From positions 1-64,000 of the forward strand of contig MSJI02000896.1 of assembly GCA_001931905.2 (NCBI GenBank): 64,000 nucleotides of DNA, read 5' to 3'. This stretch comes from Cladosporium sp. IMV 00045 (taxonomy: Eukaryota > Ascomycota > Dothideomycetes > Cladosporiales > Cladosporiaceae). Positions within the stretch are counted from its first letter, which is position 1, and each line of letters begins with the position of its first letter. The notes under the pieces were generated by a model. It was not told the origin of the DNA. It saw only the letters and a program-made list of their open reading frames with translations, and did no database searches. Positions 33,305 through 43,187 of the stretch are shown one piece after another. The position numbers and the translations under genes are program-made.

Positions 33305-33374
33305 TTCACTAACATCCTCCCACAAAGGCAAAAGCTCAGACCCCATCCGCGCACCTAGCGCGCGTGTAAGTGAA
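33305..33374 (+). repeat. 70-bp inverted-end element, array 1 copy 2
   Basis: Starts TTCACTAACATC and ends TGTAAGTGAA. Core AAAGGCAAAAGCTCAGACCC. The flank AGAGCCAATCAAAGCC follows. The AG-to-GTAAGT distance is again 38 nt. Confidence 0.85.
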
Positions 33375-33509
33375 AGCACCAGAGCCAATCAAAGCCAGTC
33401 AGCCTTTTTCTCCACTCTAGTAGTTTCCTGTAAAGCGGTACTTCTCCATGCAAGATAGGTTCTTGCTTCCATGCCATTGAGAGCAGCCATTGTCGGATTT
33501 CCCAAACAC

Positions 33510-33579
33510 TTCACTAACATCAACTCCAAGAGGCAAAAGCTTAGACCCTCCACGGCAGGATTGGCGAAGTGTAAGTGAA
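33510..33579 (+). repeat. 70-bp inverted-end element, array 1 copy 3
   Basis: Starts TTCACTAACATC and ends TGTAAGTGAA. Core AGAGGCAAAAGCTTAGACCC. The flank GTATTCGAAGTCAAAG follows. The AG-to-GTAAGT distance is 38 nt. Confidence 0.85.
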
Positions 33580-33738
33580 GTATTCGAAGTCAAAGTATTC
33601 AAAGTCAGACGAGTATTTCCTTACCAAAGCAGATGATCGTTGTGCAGTAACCTCTATATCGGCTTCTTCACATGCAAGATGGTTGCAAGATACTCCACTG
33701 CCCTCTATATTACCGAGCGAAGTTGCCGCGCTTTCAAC

Positions 33739-33807
33739 TTCACTAACATCACCCTAAACAGGCAAAAGCTCGGACCCTCCAGGACAGGTTCGTGCAGCGT
33801 AAGTGAA
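33739..33807 (+). repeat. 70-bp inverted-end element, array 1 copy 4
   Basis: Starts TTCACTAACATC and ends CGTAAGTGAA. Core ACAGGCAAAAGCTCGGACCC. The flank GTATCAAAGCCGG follows. The AG-to-GTAAGT distance is 37 nt. Confidence 0.85.
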
Positions 33808-33945
33808 GTATCAAAGCCGGAAGGGTAGCTTCATTCTAGAGTGTGTTTCCACAGTATGTATCGTATCGTTCTTTTTTTACGCCTACGGACCATACTATAA
33901 TATCGATCCGACGTCCTTACTAGAATCAGTGCACGTTCTCGATAA

Positions 33946-34018
33946 TTCACTAACATCGTCCCAAAAAGGCAAAAGCTCAGACCCTTCAAGGCAGGTCTAG
34001 CGCATTAATGTAAGTGAA
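33946..34018 (+). repeat. 70-bp inverted-end element, array 1 copy 5
   Basis: Starts TTCACTAACATC and ends TGTAAGTGAA. Core AAAGGCAAAAGCTCAGACCC. The flank GTATCGGAGCCAAG follows. The AG-to-GTAAGT distance is 41 nt. Confidence 0.85.
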
Positions 34019-35267
34019 GTATCGGAGCCAAGCAGAGCCCGTCGGCATTCTTCCATTGCAGTGATGTTCAGCGTAGCTATCGTTGCACTTTCCAGAACCT
34101 CATCCAAACCTTCAAGCACTCAAACCACACACCTCAAACCATACCATTCACCTACCATTGTAACACACAACCAAGCACAGCATGTCAAGATTACAAGGAC
34201 ATACTAATCAGCCAAAGGATCATTCATCCGTAACGTTCATATACTCACACGTAGCACGCACAGAGAGCAAAATGCGCATAAAGGTTAAAAAGGGTCAAGG
34301 CAAAGGGTCACAAAGAGAGCGAAAAGCACCTCTCAGCTTTGCCCTTTGCCCTAAGGTCATTTCATTCCGCTGTTCATTTTGCGCTAGAAAAGAAAAAAGA
34401 AAGAAGAATAATCGAAAAAAGAAAAAAACAGAAGCGAACGAGAAAACGAAAGAAGCTATATAATACAAAAATACGAAACCCCTTTGCGTAGAAAGAAAAG
34501 CAAAATAGAAATCGCGCGCCAGAGAAACGAATGATGGAAAGGCGCCGATGGAACGAGAAGCGTCTTAGAAAGCGAATTTTTGTTCTCCCCGAGAGAAATG
34601 AGATGAAAAAGGGAAAAACGCCGTTCTTGAACGCCTGAGTCCTTGTTTCGCCGGACAGCGGCAATGTTAGAGAGTAATGAAATTTTCTTTTCCTTCGGGG
34701 AAGAGGATACCTCGGAGGGTTGGCTCAGTGGATCTTTCGAGAGTGAGCCTACGTATTGCTGAAACTCGCAGGTTTCAGGCTGCTGACGTATGGACGACGT
34801 TGAGATCACAGAGAGGATGCGGTCAAGAGATGGAGGAAATAGATCTGACGACGGGCCAGGGTAGGTAGATATGTTGTGATCGTTCTCTTCTTTTTCTTTG
34901 AGCAACGAGATCCTTGAGACAGTCGCGACTGCTGCAATAACGAAGCATTGTTTGACGATCGATTTACTTCGCCGATACACAGACGGACGTGATCATGCTT
35001 CCCCCTGCTAGTGGGAACTTGTTTCTTCAAGCGAGTCGTACTGTTACAGGAAGTGCATCGTCGAGCCAGTAACAACGTTTGCACTAATGTGGCGAGACAG
35101 GAGGCTCATCATGAGCATCTTGCGGAAGCGCATATTGGGTATAATAGTCATGTGGAGACATGTGTCGTCCCGCTTTGCGACTCTCTACGCCACATTGGCA
35201 GTTCATACCGCAGCACTCATCCTGTCGCAATTCCGGCGTCTTCGAAAGCCAACAACGCGTGGTGATT

Positions 35268-37328
35268 CTAGTACCTCTGCGTTGAAGGCGGACCGCCGGC
35301 GAGGTCGCTGCTGTAACTTGGATTGTTCGAGATCTGGCCTTTCAGCGTGAAGATCTCGTCCTGCATGCGTGAAATGCGGAGCTCGTACTCGTCTTGCATG
35401 CGGCTGAAGCGTTGCTCGAGGCTACGCACGTAAGCCCAGATGTCGCCTTGCCCTGAGGGCTCCTGTTGACCTGCGCCTCCCGAGGAAAGCACATCACGCA
35501 TGCTACTGCCCGAAGAACGGCCATGACTGGACATGCTTGATGGATTGGAGTTTGACGTTGCGCTTGGAGGAGGGACTTGTTGGTGATGAAGTGAGCTTGG
35601 ACCAGGCCCGGGGTATGATGTGCGACCCGCTTGCTGACCAGCCGATCCTGAGATTGCGGGAATAGGGAGAGGTGGTAGCTGTGGCGCAGTCGAAGTGGCA
35701 TGAGTGAACTGTGCATTGCCATGCTGTGGTGGTGTTCTGCCGCCGCTTCCACGGTTGAATTGCTGTTGCTGTTGCAGTTGAGAGGCTTGACTTGGCGAAC
35801 GGTTGCGCGCTGCGGTTGTTGTGGTCTGGTCGGCGACACTCAGTCTATGGTGATCAGGTGGCTGACCCGGCGACAAAGGCTTAGGTGACTCAGTCATCAT
35901 CCCGCCTTGCTGTTGGAAGACTTGACCTGGCGCGCCGTTGTAATATGCCGAATTCACAGATCCGCTTGCTGCGGGAGTGGGCTGACCTGAGGGATCACGT
36001 GGCGAAGTCACTGCGCCTGCGTTGGAGTGCACGACCTGTGGCGGTGCCATATCGCCACGAGCGTGCTGTATTGCTGGTGGAGGGTATGTGCTGGGGTGTT
36101 GGCGGTAGACTTGTCGCTCCACATCCTGTGGCGTCTCCATATGCACACGCTTGCGGGATGGTTCGCTCTCTCGCCGACCGTGCGGATCCATATCATCTTC
36201 ATCTTCATCACCGGGATAGTCAACACCATTCATACCTTCTCCATCTCTCTGGAAAAAGTCATCCTCTCCGCCACTGGACCTCCTGCCTGCGCAACCTCCA
36301 GGGCCTTTGTTGTGGCGAGCCAGAGCATCTCCGCGTGCAAAGCGACGTCCACACTTTTCGCACGTATGTGGACGTTCTCCGGTGTGCAGTTTCGTGTGGC
36401 GTTTCAGGTCGTGCAATCGGCGGAAGCGTGCATTGCATGTCTGACATACATATGGCTTCTCTTGACTATGGGTCAATAAATGACTTTTTAGATTGTGATG
36501 TCTTGTGAAATCTGTCGAGCAGTAGGGACACTTGTGTCGTTTTGTTGAAGTCACGGGCGACTTGCCATCAAGGCCGTATCCGGGTAGGCTCATGCCCCAT
36601 GAAGGGCCTCCATCCCTCCCATGTTCTTGTGGCGGATGTCCTGGGTATGAGAATGCCTTGTTGCTATCGTCGCTGCTCACATTCAGGTGGCCATTCTCAG
36701 GGTATTGTCCCGACTCTTCCATATCAGCGGGCTCAGCCACATAGTTGTTCTGACCCTGTTCGGGTAAGGTATTGGCAGTGGCAGTCATGGCACCAGCGCC
36801 CGTCGATTCCGCAGATCCATAGCTAGACATACTGTCGGGACTGATTTGTAATGAGTCGCCTTGCGACTGCTTTGGTATACTGATCTTCTCAGCGACTTTC
36901 CGCATTGGTTCGCTGAGCTTGTTCGGTGCCGGACTGTCGGATGGACGACTGATGCCTCCGCCGCCCATCAAAGCTTGCATAGCCTGCACAGCAGGGTTAG
37001 GACTCGTCCGATTTGATTCTTCCGATGTGGTCCTCTCTCGCTGCTCCCTTCTCTTCGCCTCTGCGACAGCGGCGGCTCCAGTCAACTGGATGGGTGATCG
37101 TCTCTGGAGATTGGAGTGTTTGTTTTCGGTCGACTTGGAAGAAATGTCCAGGTTCATAGCAGATCCGGTACTGGGTCGCAAGCGCTTTGATTTCAATAAA
37201 TCTGGACTTCCAGCTGCCGAGGTCGTCCGCGCTTCTATAACAGTCGTGAAGGAAGTAGGTGTCCGAGTGGGTTCGCGGACAGGAGGTAGATCAGAGGACG
37301 GGGACACGGCGCGTTGTGTTGCTGCCAT
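35268..37328 (-). CDS. C2H2 zinc-finger transcription factor
   Basis: A single exon of 686 aa from the ATG at 37328. Three adjacent fingers: finger 1 C267/C270/H283/H287, finger 2 C295/C298/H311/H315, and finger 3 C323/C326/H339 with C346 as the likely fourth ligand (C2HC). The linkers include SQEKPY and TGERPH, as in DNA-binding finger arrays. Finger 3 (CGRRFARGDALARH) recalls the last finger of fungal Crz1-type factors, but fingers 1 and 2 differ, so I give no orthologue. The rest is disordered, rich in Ser, Pro and Gln. A heptad-like helix near the C-terminus (SLEQRFSRMQDEYELRIS) could dimerise. Expected to be a nuclear sequence-specific regulator. The upstream spacer is unusually long. 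Confidence 0.85.
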   Translation of the reverse strand: MAATQRAVSPSSDLPPVREPTRTPTSFTTVIEARTTSAAGSPDLLKSKRLRPSTGSAMNLDISSKSTENKHSNLQRRSPIQLTGAAAVAEAKRREQRERTTSEESNRTSPNPAVQAMQALMGGGGISRPSDSPAPNKLSEPMRKVAEKISIPKQSQGDSLQISPDSMSSYGSAESTGAGAMTATANTLPEQGQNNYVAEPADMEESGQYPENGHLNVSSDDSNKAFSYPGHPPQEHGRDGGPSWGMSLPGYGLDGKSPVTSTKRHKCPYCSTDFTRHHNLKSHLLTHSQEKPYVCQTCNARFRRLHDLKRHTKLHTGERPHTCEKCGRRFARGDALARHNKGPGGCAGRRSSGGEDDFFQRDGEGMNGVDYPGDEDEDDMDPHGRRESEPSRKRVHMETPQDVERQVYRQHPSTYPPPAIQHARGDMAPPQVVHSNAGAVTSPRDPSGQPTPAASGSVNSAYYNGAPGQVFQQQGGMMTESPKPLSPGQPPDHHRLSVADQTTTTAARNRSPSQASQLQQQQQFNRGSGGRTPPQHGNAQFTHATSTAPQLPPLPIPAISGSAGQQAGRTSYPGPGPSSLHHQQVPPPSATSNSNPSSMSSHGRSSGSSMRDVLSSGGAGQQEPSGQGDIWAYVRSLEQRFSRMQDEYELRISRMQDEIFTLKGQISNNPSYSSDLAGGPPSTQRY

Positions 37329-38219
37329 AGAGCTACGTCAACATTGGGGTACGGTTATAGAAAGTTATCGGTCGTATCTGAAAACGCGCGCATGTCAGCG
37401 TGCACTCAAGACGACTTGAAGGTGGAGGGAAGGGCTTGGCAACAGACTTGCTTGGGAAGCGTGCGGGTTGCCGACGCTCACATGGCAAGGGTGGCAGTGC
37501 AGGTTGCCACTGGACAGGAAACGCACCTTGTTACGTGGTGGGCTGGCAGACGGAAATGGACGCCAGCGATCGTGATGATTCAAATCTCCGGGATAATGAG
37601 CAGCAGGTGGGCCGCATAGCACGTGTCGCGTATGACGTCTGGCGCAAGAGATCCCTCCAAACAAGCAGGCAAGGTGCGGGCAAGGCAGTGGCGGCGAAAA
37701 GAGTAGTAGTCGCTCAAGAAGGGCAGGCGACGATTTTCAACAATGATTAATTCAAGACAGGGCAGAGAGTTGGAAGAGACGGTCCGCGGCGTGTGAGTGG
37801 AACACGCGCCGTTGCAAAGGCAAAGCCCGGATGTGGCGATGTGTGGTGGTGCTGGAGAGCCTTGGGAGGCAAAAGGACGTGTGAAGTTGGGGCGTGAGGC
37901 AGCGCGAGGGCGGATGGAATGGCTCTGGCTCGCTACTAGTGGGCAGCGGTGGCAGCGTGAGGCGCAGCAGCGGTGGTCTGTCGCAAATTCTAATCCCAAC
38001 GGCGATGTGCTGATGCTGATGCTGACGCTGCGGTGGCGGCTGCGCGAAACCCCCTGACTGGCAGTGAAGTGTCGTCTGTGAATAAATGAAATTGCGCGGG
38101 CTGTGCGCGCGTGCTGGTATGGCGTGCGGTGGGTTGTAGGTGTAGGAGACTAGGAGAGGGTAGAGAGTGAGGGGGTGGTGTAAAGGTTGAGAGGAAGGCC
38201 TGAGGATCTACTTCTTCTC

Positions 38220-38254
38220 CCTCAGGCTCAGGCAGGCTCAGGCAGGCTCAGCAG
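38220..38254. repeat. Short tandem repeat, CTCAGGCAGG type
   Basis: About 3.5 units of GGCTCAGGCA. A simple-sequence tract in the upstream region of the C2H2 gene. Confidence 0.7.
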
Positions 38255-40596
38255 TAGTAGAGTGGGCAGCGCAGGGATGGGATGGCCGGCGCAGACGGGT
38301 GGCAGCCAACATGTGTGGCAGCGCGAAAGCAAAGAGAGGGCGACTGCCTGAGGGCGCGACACACGAGCAAGACAGACACACCACCACCACAACTCAGCCC
38401 CAATCCGACCTGACCACTAACACCATCCGAACTGGAAGGGAAGTGGCACTACTGGGCAATTACTCCACGTCACAGCCAAGAAAACTGCTGCGGGTGATGA
38501 TGGGCGCGAAAAGGCGCGAAAGAGCATCGACAGCCACTTCGATCTGCACTACCACTACCCACTCGCCTCATTGCTGCTAGTCCGGGTCTCTGGATCGAGA
38601 AAGTTGCTGACAATATCGCTTGCGATCGGGGCTTTGAATAGTCCGCGCCTCGTCGCACCAACACTCCCCGTGAGGCGTATGGTTTCGCTATATAGTGCAA
38701 GGCTGATACTCTTGAAACTGAGGAATGCTTACATGCCTCATCTCTAAAGCCACAGGAATGACTTCCGTCGCAACAGACCAAAGTCTGGAAGCTTCATAGA
38801 CACATGTCCGTACCGCTCCCGTGGCGTGGATTTTACCGCCGACATCCTTCCAACGGCACTGGCTCGGGGCAATCACCCGGCGAGAAGCAGATGCTAACGA
38901 GAATTATTAGCTGCCATGAGGAACGAATGCTGGCCAGACAAAGCCTGTGGCTCAAGCTCCACTCCTGTTCTTTCTGCCCTCGTCAAAATACGTGGCTGAC
39001 GTCGACATAAAACCGGTTTCTGATGACCCTGTTCCCTTCCTTGCTCCAACTTCCAACATCGCGTGCTTGTTTGCGACGAAAGTTTGCTCGTAGAAGGAAT
39101 AATGGGGGCCGATCGTCTCGCGCTTCTTCGAGCCAGCCACTCGTGCCACTGCTCTGTGGCCGAGGGGGCCACAGGTAAGCGAGGCAAGCCACGGGGATCT
39201 TCGCGCGAACAATAGATGGGAGCTCAGGACCATACCATGACGATGCAGCCGGTAGTTTGGACGAATGCAGAGTCGATGGAATGTTATCTTTCGTTGATCG
39301 AATACGATGCCCTGCGTCCCAACTACAGCACTACTGCGACTAGAATTGTCTACTACCGTCGCAACTAGGAGATAACCACGAAGTATATTCTACCTGAGAA
39401 CTACACTCGCGAGACTCGCTCCGATAGAAAGGCAATTTCCGCCCTCAAAGTTCCGTAAATCTTTCCAGAAAACAAGTCGCTCGTTCAATTTTCTTGCACA
39501 CTTTCTCATAAGGTATCGATCGCCGTCCGGCACTAGCCTGTCTATCACTCAATCTATCATCTACCGAGGTACATATCTTTTGTATTTCGCAGACACTTCA
39601 TCCCTCATGACGTATCCAAGCGGTAATAATGTGCGAAGAACAATCAATCCACCAGCGATCCCGAACAACACAGCACAGCACACACGTTTTTTTGACTTCC
39701 AACACCGCCTATCTGAACCAAGGCAGACCCTGATAGTCGCGATCAGCTCTGATACACCCGAAAGCGGAGGTGTCCCGACATTGTAGGCGAGAGGAGTGCT
39801 ACAGGGAAGAATGTTTAACACCAGGATGCGAAGCTCGCACGAGGCAAGTGGCGGGGATGGACGCAAATCATATTCTCGTTGATGATGTGCAAGTTGCATG
39901 TACAGCATTTGTTGGTATGCATGCAGTGCGTGGCGCGAGGCCGAAGGGAGAAGGTGATGCATCCTTTCTCCAATCGTCGTGGCTTGTGGGTGGCATTGAT
40001 TGGCAGCGCCACGTTATCGCATCAGAGGAGTACTTGTTATTCTTGCTACTACGATAACAGTCTTGATACTTTCCGAGCCAGAGCTTGACGATGATGATTG
40101 TGAAATTCCTACGTTGAATTGGCATTGACCCCTGCACAGCGGTTCAGAAACCGCCAGAACAATATGTGAAAGTACTATGATAGGGCTTTCGCGATTCATC
40201 ATACCAAGAATGCGACTCGTAATCAAATCCGTCTACGATGTCTAGTACGGGTTGATAGAGGACAAGTAGTAAACGATGTCGGCATCAGTGGAAACCGTTT
40301 GGGTCTGATAGCAGCGATTGAATTCCACAAGTCGCGTAAGGCAGGCAATTGCTATGGCCACTGGCGAGGGTGTAATTGATTAACAGCCGGTTGAAAGAAT
40401 TTACGTTAAAGCGACACTCTCCGTCCATTATCTATACATGTCTTGAATTCAGAAGCGGCGAGTTGCGACTTCAGATTCAGAGCTCACCGACCCGGCCGTA
40501 GAGAGCTTCTACAATTACAAGAGGAGAATCAGATATGGAAGGAGTCCCGTGTATTCATATGATCTCGCCTAAGCTAACAGGCTACCAAGGCTCGTG

Positions 40597-40674
40597 TGGC
40601 GGCCGCAGCCCCCCAAATTGAGTGAGGTTGTCTTCGATGGATAAGCGACGAGTAGCAATTCAGCGTGTATCGGC
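40597..40674 (+). repeat. Two-copy tandem repeat, copy A
   Basis: Begins TGGCGGCCGCAGCCCCCC (with a NotI-like GCGGCCGC) and ends GTGTATCGGC, containing GATGGATAAGCGACGAG. It is repeated with changes 97 bp later. Confidence 0.75.
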
Positions 40675-40693
40675 TTTAGTAGGGTGTTATTGA

Positions 40694-40767
40694 TGGCGGC
40701 CGCAGCCCCCCGAAGTGGTTAAGAGGTGGGTTTCATCAATGGACATGCGACGAGCAGCATGTATCGG
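40694..40767 (+). repeat. Two-copy tandem repeat, copy B
   Basis: Begins with the same TGGCGGCCGCAGCCCCCC, contains ATGGACATGCGACGAG and ends ATGTATCGGC. The middle is diverged from copy A. Confidence 0.75.
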
Positions 40768-41161
40768 CCTGAGCAAGCTCACTGCGTGTTCAGCGTTGAA
40801 GCCAACGAAGGCGTCGCTGAAGCTGCATGGTGAGTCCTTCGAATGGATCTGCTAGGTAGCTCGGCAGATTTCGGTTTGTCTGCAGCGAAAAAAACACGTT
40901 GGGGGTAGGTAGAGCGCAGGCTCAGTGGTGGTGGTGGAGGATGAAGCAGAGAGCGCGAGAGATTGCGGTGTTTTATTGCTGATGGAGGAGCATGCGCGGG
41001 ACGGGATCTTCCGGACGCATGTGAATAATGCTTGAAAGTACGCAGTGATGGAAGTCTTGACGGTGGCTGGTGAAAAGGCGGTGATGGAAGCTTCAAAGCG
41101 GGAGTGAAGGCAGGCTGCTGCAATGGGGAAAATGGACTCAACTTCTCAACAGACAGTCCAC

Positions 41162-42772
41162 TCACGGATATCTTTCGATTTCTCTAGTTGAAGGAACTTC
41201 TTGCTCTTCTCCCTTGTCACTGCGGCTTCTCCATCCAAAGCTCGATATCCCCTGCTTCTTGACAAGCCCATACATGCAAGCAAAGCAGACCGTCTCTACG
41301 CCCATATTCACAACCATGCTCAGTCCAAGCTGGCTCAGATGGCCAACCCATCCTGACCGTCCTGAAATTGCTGGCAGCAGACACCAAGTACCCAATGCCG
41401 CACTCCCCGCGTTCGAATTCATCGCAGCTTTTGTAACGGGCATCCCAGACGAGATGTAGTTACTCGCTACTTTGCGCATAACCAGTCCCTCGATGGGTAG
41501 CAGCAAGATCTTGACAAGGAGCATGTCAATGCGCATGCCCAATAATGTCGCCGGTAATCGCGCGAGGGCTGTGCTTCTGTGAGTGACGACTCCAAGGTCG
41601 TAGAACTCATCCGGTGACTCGTAATGTATGTCTGTCTCCCAACCATGCATCGAGCCTGGACGTTGGGTTTCGTACATGTTCCACCCTACGAAATGAAGGA
41701 ACTTTTGTCGTATTGACCAGGTAGAATAGAGTATTGCTCCAAAAGGATCGCTCAGAGTGGATGATGAAAGATTTGGACTAGTGCTGATGGGCTCGCTGAT
41801 AGGCGGTATGCGGTACGATGTTACGTCGTTGAAGGCGGGAGCTTCGGGACTTGGATCCCGGGTCAGAAAGCCGTATCCTATGAGATATGGGGCAGAGGTC
41901 TTGAGGAATGAGAAAGGGCTCGAGAAAATCGTGGCGTAAGCGGTGCGAGTGTATGATGGTAGGTGGGTCGTAAGGAGTGGACGCCAAGGTGTCGGTGGAG
42001 CAATGTTCAATTGGCGAGCTATCGAATAAGTTTCCAGAGGAAGCAGGAGCATGTCGATGCCTACTAAAAGGATATCGGTGAATACAGTGAGTGACCTGAT
42101 CAGTCGCTTTGCTTTGCGACGACGGATCTTAGAGGCGACAATCTTGTTTTGTAGCGCACCAATACTTTCTTCGGCGATGATGGCCAAAAATTGCCAGAGA
42201 ACCTTGTGTAGAATGGCAACGCCTGCGCCTGGGAGGAGACCTTGTACTGCCCCACGCCAACCGTGGTTGAATATCATGCCTGCCTCACTGTGCACAATAT
42301 CGAGGAACGTCGTGTCTGTCGAATAGAGGCCAACCTGAATTCGCCTCGCAAGAACAGTTGGCCACCAAAGTACGAACCATGACACCACATCTGCGAGGGC
42401 TCTGAGCTCCGTACCGCGATTGTCCTCTGATATCAGCGAATGCTCTCTCATGGCACGCTTGAGTGTTACATCAAGTTGCATCCGGGCATCGGCGGAATCT
42501 TTGCGCTCTACAACGCCTACCAGAGCGAGGACCTCATTTGAGGCATGTCGGAGCTTGGCATTCTGCTCTTCTGTCTCCGGGTTGACTGGTCGTCCTTTGG
42601 CGTCATATTGCTGAACATAAGGCTGCGAGACTCCAGAGGTGGTTGTAGTATCAATCTGGCTTTCTGATGAGCCGTGGCTGCCGGTGCCGTTCTGATCTGT
42701 GCCTGTTTCTGTAGGAGGTTGAAATGCCGATCGCCCCAAGGCTAATCGCTCGAGATACTCCAGTCTGCCCAT
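41162..42772 (-). CDS. Integral membrane protein, possible divergent mitochondrial-carrier fold
   Basis: 536 aa in one frame from the ATG at 42772. The first 120 residues are hydrophilic. Hydrophobic segments follow near 124-147, 172-202 and 228-246, then near 415-435 and 490-515. Some spots resemble worn carrier-family motifs: WWPTVLARRIQ, GWRGAVQGLLPGAGVAI, LLPLETYSIAR and LLPIEGLVMRK (Pro-x-Glu signatures after a helix). That suggests a relative of outer-membrane carrier-like proteins such as Ugo1/SLC25A46, but I am not sure. The stop overlaps a GTGAGT, and a 48-bp intron ending CATTGCAG could instead add SLPSLPL before another stop. It diverges from RRP9 across 415 bp. Confidence 0.6.
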   Translation of the reverse strand: MGRLEYLERLALGRSAFQPPTETGTDQNGTGSHGSSESQIDTTTTSGVSQPYVQQYDAKGRPVNPETEEQNAKLRHASNEVLALVGVVERKDSADARMQLDVTLKRAMREHSLISEDNRGTELRALADVVSWFVLWWPTVLARRIQVGLYSTDTTFLDIVHSEAGMIFNHGWRGAVQGLLPGAGVAILHKVLWQFLAIIAEESIGALQNKIVASKIRRRKAKRLIRSLTVFTDILLVGIDMLLLPLETYSIARQLNIAPPTPWRPLLTTHLPSYTRTAYATIFSSPFSFLKTSAPYLIGYGFLTRDPSPEAPAFNDVTSYRIPPISEPISTSPNLSSSTLSDPFGAILYSTWSIRQKFLHFVGWNMYETQRPGSMHGWETDIHYESPDEFYDLGVVTHRSTALARLPATLLGMRIDMLLVKILLLPIEGLVMRKVASNYISSGMPVTKAAMNSNAGSAALGTWCLLPAISGRSGWVGHLSQLGLSMVVNMGVETVCFACMYGLVKKQGISSFGWRSRSDKGEEQEVPSTREIERYP

Positions 42773-43187
42773 GTCTGATAGGAGAAGAGGATTCTAGCCT
42801 GATCCTCTTTGGTCGATAAGTCTTTCTTGATTTGAATGCTGAATGTTCTAATGGTGACTGTGTGAAACAAAGTTGAAGCAGCAGTCCTGCGAGGCTGGTA
42901 CGGATAGAAGCTCTGCTAACGCTTACATCTCAGCTCCTGTTAATACGCTTATTGTGCTGAATTAGAGGCGTTTATAGACGTTAAAAGAATTATACATCTT
43001 GTGTAACACGACAACACAGCCAATGGAGGCAAGTGAAGCTCTGGTGAGGTCTGACGGCTCTGGTTTCACAAAGCGGGCTAGTTCCGCCGCTCGGATCTGG
43101 GGTAACTACAATTTTTAGTTTGGGCAAAAATCCCAAGTTTCTTTGGAAGTAGAACAGCGGCAACAACACACTCTCTCACTGTCAGCC
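42773..43187. promoter_or_regulatory. Divergent promoter, membrane protein / RRP9
   Basis: 415 bp between outward-facing start codons. A/T-rich near 42940-43000. No specific site named. Confidence 0.5.

Larger units (their letters stand above)
32932..35267. other. Convergent intergenic region carrying repeat array 1
   Basis: 2.3 kb between the 3' ends of RSA4 (+) and the C2H2 factor (-). It holds five copies of a ~70-bp element (33062-34018, listed separately). Positions 34370-34460 are A-rich with AAGAAAA runs. No gene recognised; open frames across the array are accidental. Confidence 0.6.
37329..41161. other. Intergenic, 3.8 kb, with small repeats
   Basis: Upstream of the C2H2 factor and downstream of the membrane-protein gene. 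The first ~1.3 kb may be its long promoter/leader. A CTCAGGCAGG microrepeat lies at 38220-38254 and a two-copy repeat at 40597-40767. No gene recognised; frames such as 39561-39962 lack motifs. Confidence 0.5.

Noticed and set aside
33024..34000. Short open frames across repeat array 1
   Set aside because: They start and stop at random points in and between the elements and share no protein pattern among copies.
33062..34018. CRISPR-like array
   Set aside because: Eukaryotic genome, spacers irregular (133-178 bp), repeats with inverted ends and variable halves; no cas genes.
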